NCBI RefSeq assembly: GCF_028596125.1 | Contig: NZ_CP117229.1 | Span: 2,526,001 to 2,590,000, forward strand | Direction: 5' to 3' | Origin: Listeria innocua | Lineage (GTDB): Bacteria > Bacillota > Bacilli > Lactobacillales > Listeriaceae | DNA: 64,000 bases | Shown here: positions 61,985-64,000 of the stretch, in pieces | How the letters are laid out: every line of letters starts with the position of its first letter | Numbering within the stretch: the stretch's first letter is position 1 | Translations under genes and position numbers: made by a program | Notes under the pieces: model-generated | Told to the model about the DNA's origin: nothing | The model's database searches: none | What the model saw: the letters and a program-made list of their open reading frames with translations, nothing else

Positions 61985-63172
61985 TTATTTGCTGATGTTA
62001 GAAACAACGCCAGCGCCTACTGTACGTCCGCCTTCACGGATAGAGAATTTAGTACCGTCTTCGATAGCGATTGGTGCAATTAGTTCAACTGCAAGCTCAA
62101 TGTTATCACCAGGCATTACCATTTCAGTACCTTCTGGAAGTGTAACAATACCAGTTACGTCAGTAGTACGGAAATAGAATTGTGGGCGGTAGTTGTTGAA
62201 GAATGGAGTGTGACGTCCACCTTCTTCTTTAGTTAAAACATAAGTTTCAGCTTTGAAGTTAGTGTGTGGAGTAATCGAACCTGGTTTAGCTAATACTTGA
62301 CCACGTTGGATATCTTCACGAGCAACACCACGTAGAAGTGCGCCAATGTTGTCGCCAGCTTCAGCGTAGTCTAGTAATTTACGGAACATTTCTACTCCAG
62401 TTACTACTACTTTTTTGCTTTCTTCTTCAATACCGATAACTTCTACTTCGTCACCAACTTTAACTTGTCCACGTTCAACACGTCCAGTTGCAACTGTTCC
62501 ACGACCAGTGATTGAGAATACATCCTCAACTGGCATCATGAATGGTTTGTCAGTATCACGTTCTGGAGTTGGAATGTAAGAATCTACAGCTTCCATTAAC
62601 TCGTCAATTTTAGCTTCCCAGTCAGCTTCACCTTGAAGTGCTTTAAGAGCTGAACCTTTGATTACAGGAATGTCATCGCCAGGGAATTCATATTCAGTTA
62701 ATAGATCACGAATTTCCATTTCAACTAATTCTAGTAATTCTTCATCGTCAACCATGTCACATTTGTTCATGAATACAACGATGTATGGAACACCAACTTG
62801 ACGTGAAAGTAAGATATGTTCACGAGTTTGTGGCATTGGGCCATCAGCAGCAGATACTACTAAGATAGCTCCGTCCATTTGTGCAGCACCAGTGATCATG
62901 TTTTTAACGTAATCGGCATGTCCTGGGCAGTCAACGTGTGCATAGTGACGGTTGTCAGTTTGGTACTCAACGTGAGCAGTAGAGATTGTGATACCACGTT
63001 CTCTTTCTTCTGGAGCACCATCAATTTGATCATAAGCTTGTGCATCAGCAAAGCCTTTTTTAGCAAGTACAGTTGTAATTGCAGCTGTTAAAGTAGTTTT
63101 ACCATGGTCAACGTGTCCAATAGTACCAATGTTAACATGGGGTTTAGAGCGGTCAAATTTTTCTTTTGCCAT
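61985..63172 (-). CDS. tuf: Elongation factor Tu
   Basis: 395 residues from ATG 63172 ([19 protein letters not shown]), after AGGAGGA; the longer frame to 63199 includes that site. G1 is [10 protein letters not shown]2 RGITI, G3 DCPGHADY and G4 NKCDMVD. It delivers aminoacyl-tRNA to the ribosome. Terminator and codon choice are those of a very highly expressed gene. It is downstream of fusA, as usual for the str operon. Confidence 0.99.
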   Translation of the reverse strand: MAKEKFDRSKPHVNIGTIGHVDHGKTTLTAAITTVLAKKGFADAQAYDQIDGAPEERERGITISTAHVEYQTDNRHYAHVDCPGHADYVKNMITGAAQMDGAILVVSAADGPMPQTREHILLSRQVGVPYIVVFMNKCDMVDDEELLELVEMEIRDLLTEYEFPGDDIPVIKGSALKALQGEADWEAKIDELMEAVDSYIPTPERDTDKPFMMPVEDVFSITGRGTVATGRVERGQVKVGDEVEVIGIEEESKKVVVTGVEMFRKLLDYAEAGDNIGALLRGVAREDIQRGQVLAKPGSITPHTNFKAETYVLTKEEGGRHTPFFNNYRPQFYFRTTDVTGIVTLPEGTEMVMPGDNIELAVELIAPIAIEDGTKFSIREGGRTVGAGVVSNISK

Positions 63173-63210
63173 TTTAAAATATCCTCCTCGATAATTCAAT
63201 AATTATTTTT

Positions 63211-63234
63211 TACTTAGCTTAAATTTAAACTAAG
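63211..63234. repeat. Inverted repeat between fusA and tuf
   Basis: ACTTAG and CTAAGT flank a 12-base AT core in the 108-base gap. There is no T tract. It may be a processing site or transcript-stability hairpin for tuf. Confidence 0.5.
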
Positions 63235-63280
63235 TAATACTTCTAACTAAAGTTATACTTGATGTTGCGAAAAAAATCAA

Positions 63281-64000
63281 TTAATCTTCTTTGTTGTTTC
63301 CACCATTAGCTTTAATGATTTCTTCAGCAATAGATTTAGGAACTTCTTCATAGTGGTCAAATTGCATAGTGTATACACCACGACCTTGCGTACCTGAACG
63401 AAGGTGAGTTGCATAACCAAACATGTTTGCAAGTGGTACAAATGCGCGAACAACTTGAGCGTTACCGCGAGCTTCCATACCATCTACACGACCACGACGG
63501 GAAGTAATGTTACCCATGATATCACCAAGGTATTCTTCTGGGATAACAACCTCTACAGCCATCATAGGCTCAAGGATTACAGGATCACATTTCTTAGCAG
63601 CATTACGTAATGCCATTGAAGCAGCCACTTTGAAGGCCATTTCATTGGAATCGACGTCATGGTAAGATCCGTCGTAAAGTTTTGCTTTGATGTCAATCAG
63701 TGGGTAGCCTGCAAGTACACCATTATCTAGTGCGCCTTCAAGACCTGCTTGTACAGCTGGGATGTATTCACGTGGAACAACCCCACCAACGATTGCATTT
63801 TCAAATTCAAATCCTTTACCTTCTTCGTTTGGTCCGAATTCAATCCAAACGTGACCATATTGTCCACGTCCACCGGATTGACGTACGAATTTACCTTCAA
63901 CTTGAGCAGATTTACGGAATGTTTCACGATAAGAAACTTGTGGATCACCAACGTTAGCTTCAACGCGGAATTCACGTTTCATACGGTCAACAAGGATGTC
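63281..64000 (-). CDS. fusA: Elongation factor G, C-terminal third (cut by window edge)
   Basis: The last 239 residues of EF-G; the frame continues past the right edge ([20 protein letters not shown]). Domain IV is recognised by [14 protein letters not shown] and [16 protein letters not shown], and domain V by [14 protein letters not shown] and [20 protein letters not shown]. These domains drive translocation of tRNA and mRNA. The N-terminal GTPase part lies outside the window. Confidence 0.98.
   Translation of the reverse strand, partial: DILVDRMKREFRVEANVGDPQVSYRETFRKSAQVEGKFVRQSGGRGQYGHVWIEFGPNEEGKGFEFENAIVGGVVPREYIPAVQAGLEGALDNGVLAGYPLIDIKAKLYDGSYHDVDSNEMAFKVAASMALRNAAKKCDPVILEPMMAVEVVIPEEYLGDIMGNITSRRGRVDGMEARGNAQVVRAFVPLANMFGYATHLRSGTQGRGVYTMQFDHYEEVPKSIAEEIIKANGGNNKED

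Overview
The window is low-GC Firmicute DNA with Listeria gene order; the best fit is the Listeria monocytogenes / L. innocua group. The evidence is the run autolysin - aldo/keto reductase - MerR - rpsI/rplM - truA - ecfT/A2/A1 - (HTH) - S10/spc/alpha ribosomal cluster - flavin-based extracellular electron transfer (EET) locus - ulaABC-like PTS operon - tuf - fusA. The Cas9 matches my memory of the 1334-residue L. innocua protein almost throughout. Species was not determined by any search.

Layout. 1-811: a truncated lipoprotein gene and a small secreted matrixin-like metalloprotease. 1189-6862: a complete rRNA operon on the minus strand (16S, tRNA-Ile, tRNA-Ala, 23S, 5S, tRNA-Asn, tRNA-Thr) with promoter and terminator. 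6880-12003: a Mrp-type ATPase, a GW-module autolysin, a MerR-controlled aldo/keto reductase pair, a lipoprotein and an unknown protein. 12063-20021: a complete type II-A CRISPR-Cas locus: 26 repeats, 25 spacers, leader, csn2, cas2, cas1, cas9 and a divergent tracrRNA. 20135-24455: rpsI, rplM, truA and the ECF vitamin-transporter energising module. 24586-27401: an MgtC-like protein, a formamidase-like enzyme and a winged-helix YcaQ-like protein. 27643-42241: the ribosomal protein supercluster, rpsJ to rplQ, read right to left from a promoter at 42213-42241. 42387-50912: the EET locus. 51003-54209: a metallophosphoesterase lipoprotein, a DUF4003 protein and a SUKH-domain protein. 54288-61830: a ulaABC-like PTS operon with four enzymes of unknown substrate and a PRD regulator, with a perfect cre site. 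61985-64000: tuf and the 3' end of fusA.

How the genes work together. In the EET locus, dmkB and dmkA homologues are thought to supply a dedicated demethylmenaquinone, Ndh2 to pass electrons from NADH to it, EetA/EetB to act at the membrane, FmnA (an EcfT paralogue that would share the EcfA1/A2 ATPases at 22774-24455) to export flavin, and FmnB to attach FMN to the two sites of PplA. In the CRISPR locus, cas9 lies divergent from the tracrRNA. The only good cas9 promoter I see lies beyond the tracrRNA gene, so the cas9 leader would be antisense to the whole tracrRNA. The PTS operon pairs an ascorbate-type transporter with a phosphotriesterase-like hydrolase, a creatininase-like amidohydrolase, a KDGP-type aldolase and a SIS protein, and its sugar is unknown.

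No insertion sequence, prophage or obvious pseudogene was seen. The CRISPR locus is the clearest accessory insertion in an otherwise syntenic backbone. Everything rests on reading the sequence and recalled family knowledge; no database search was run.
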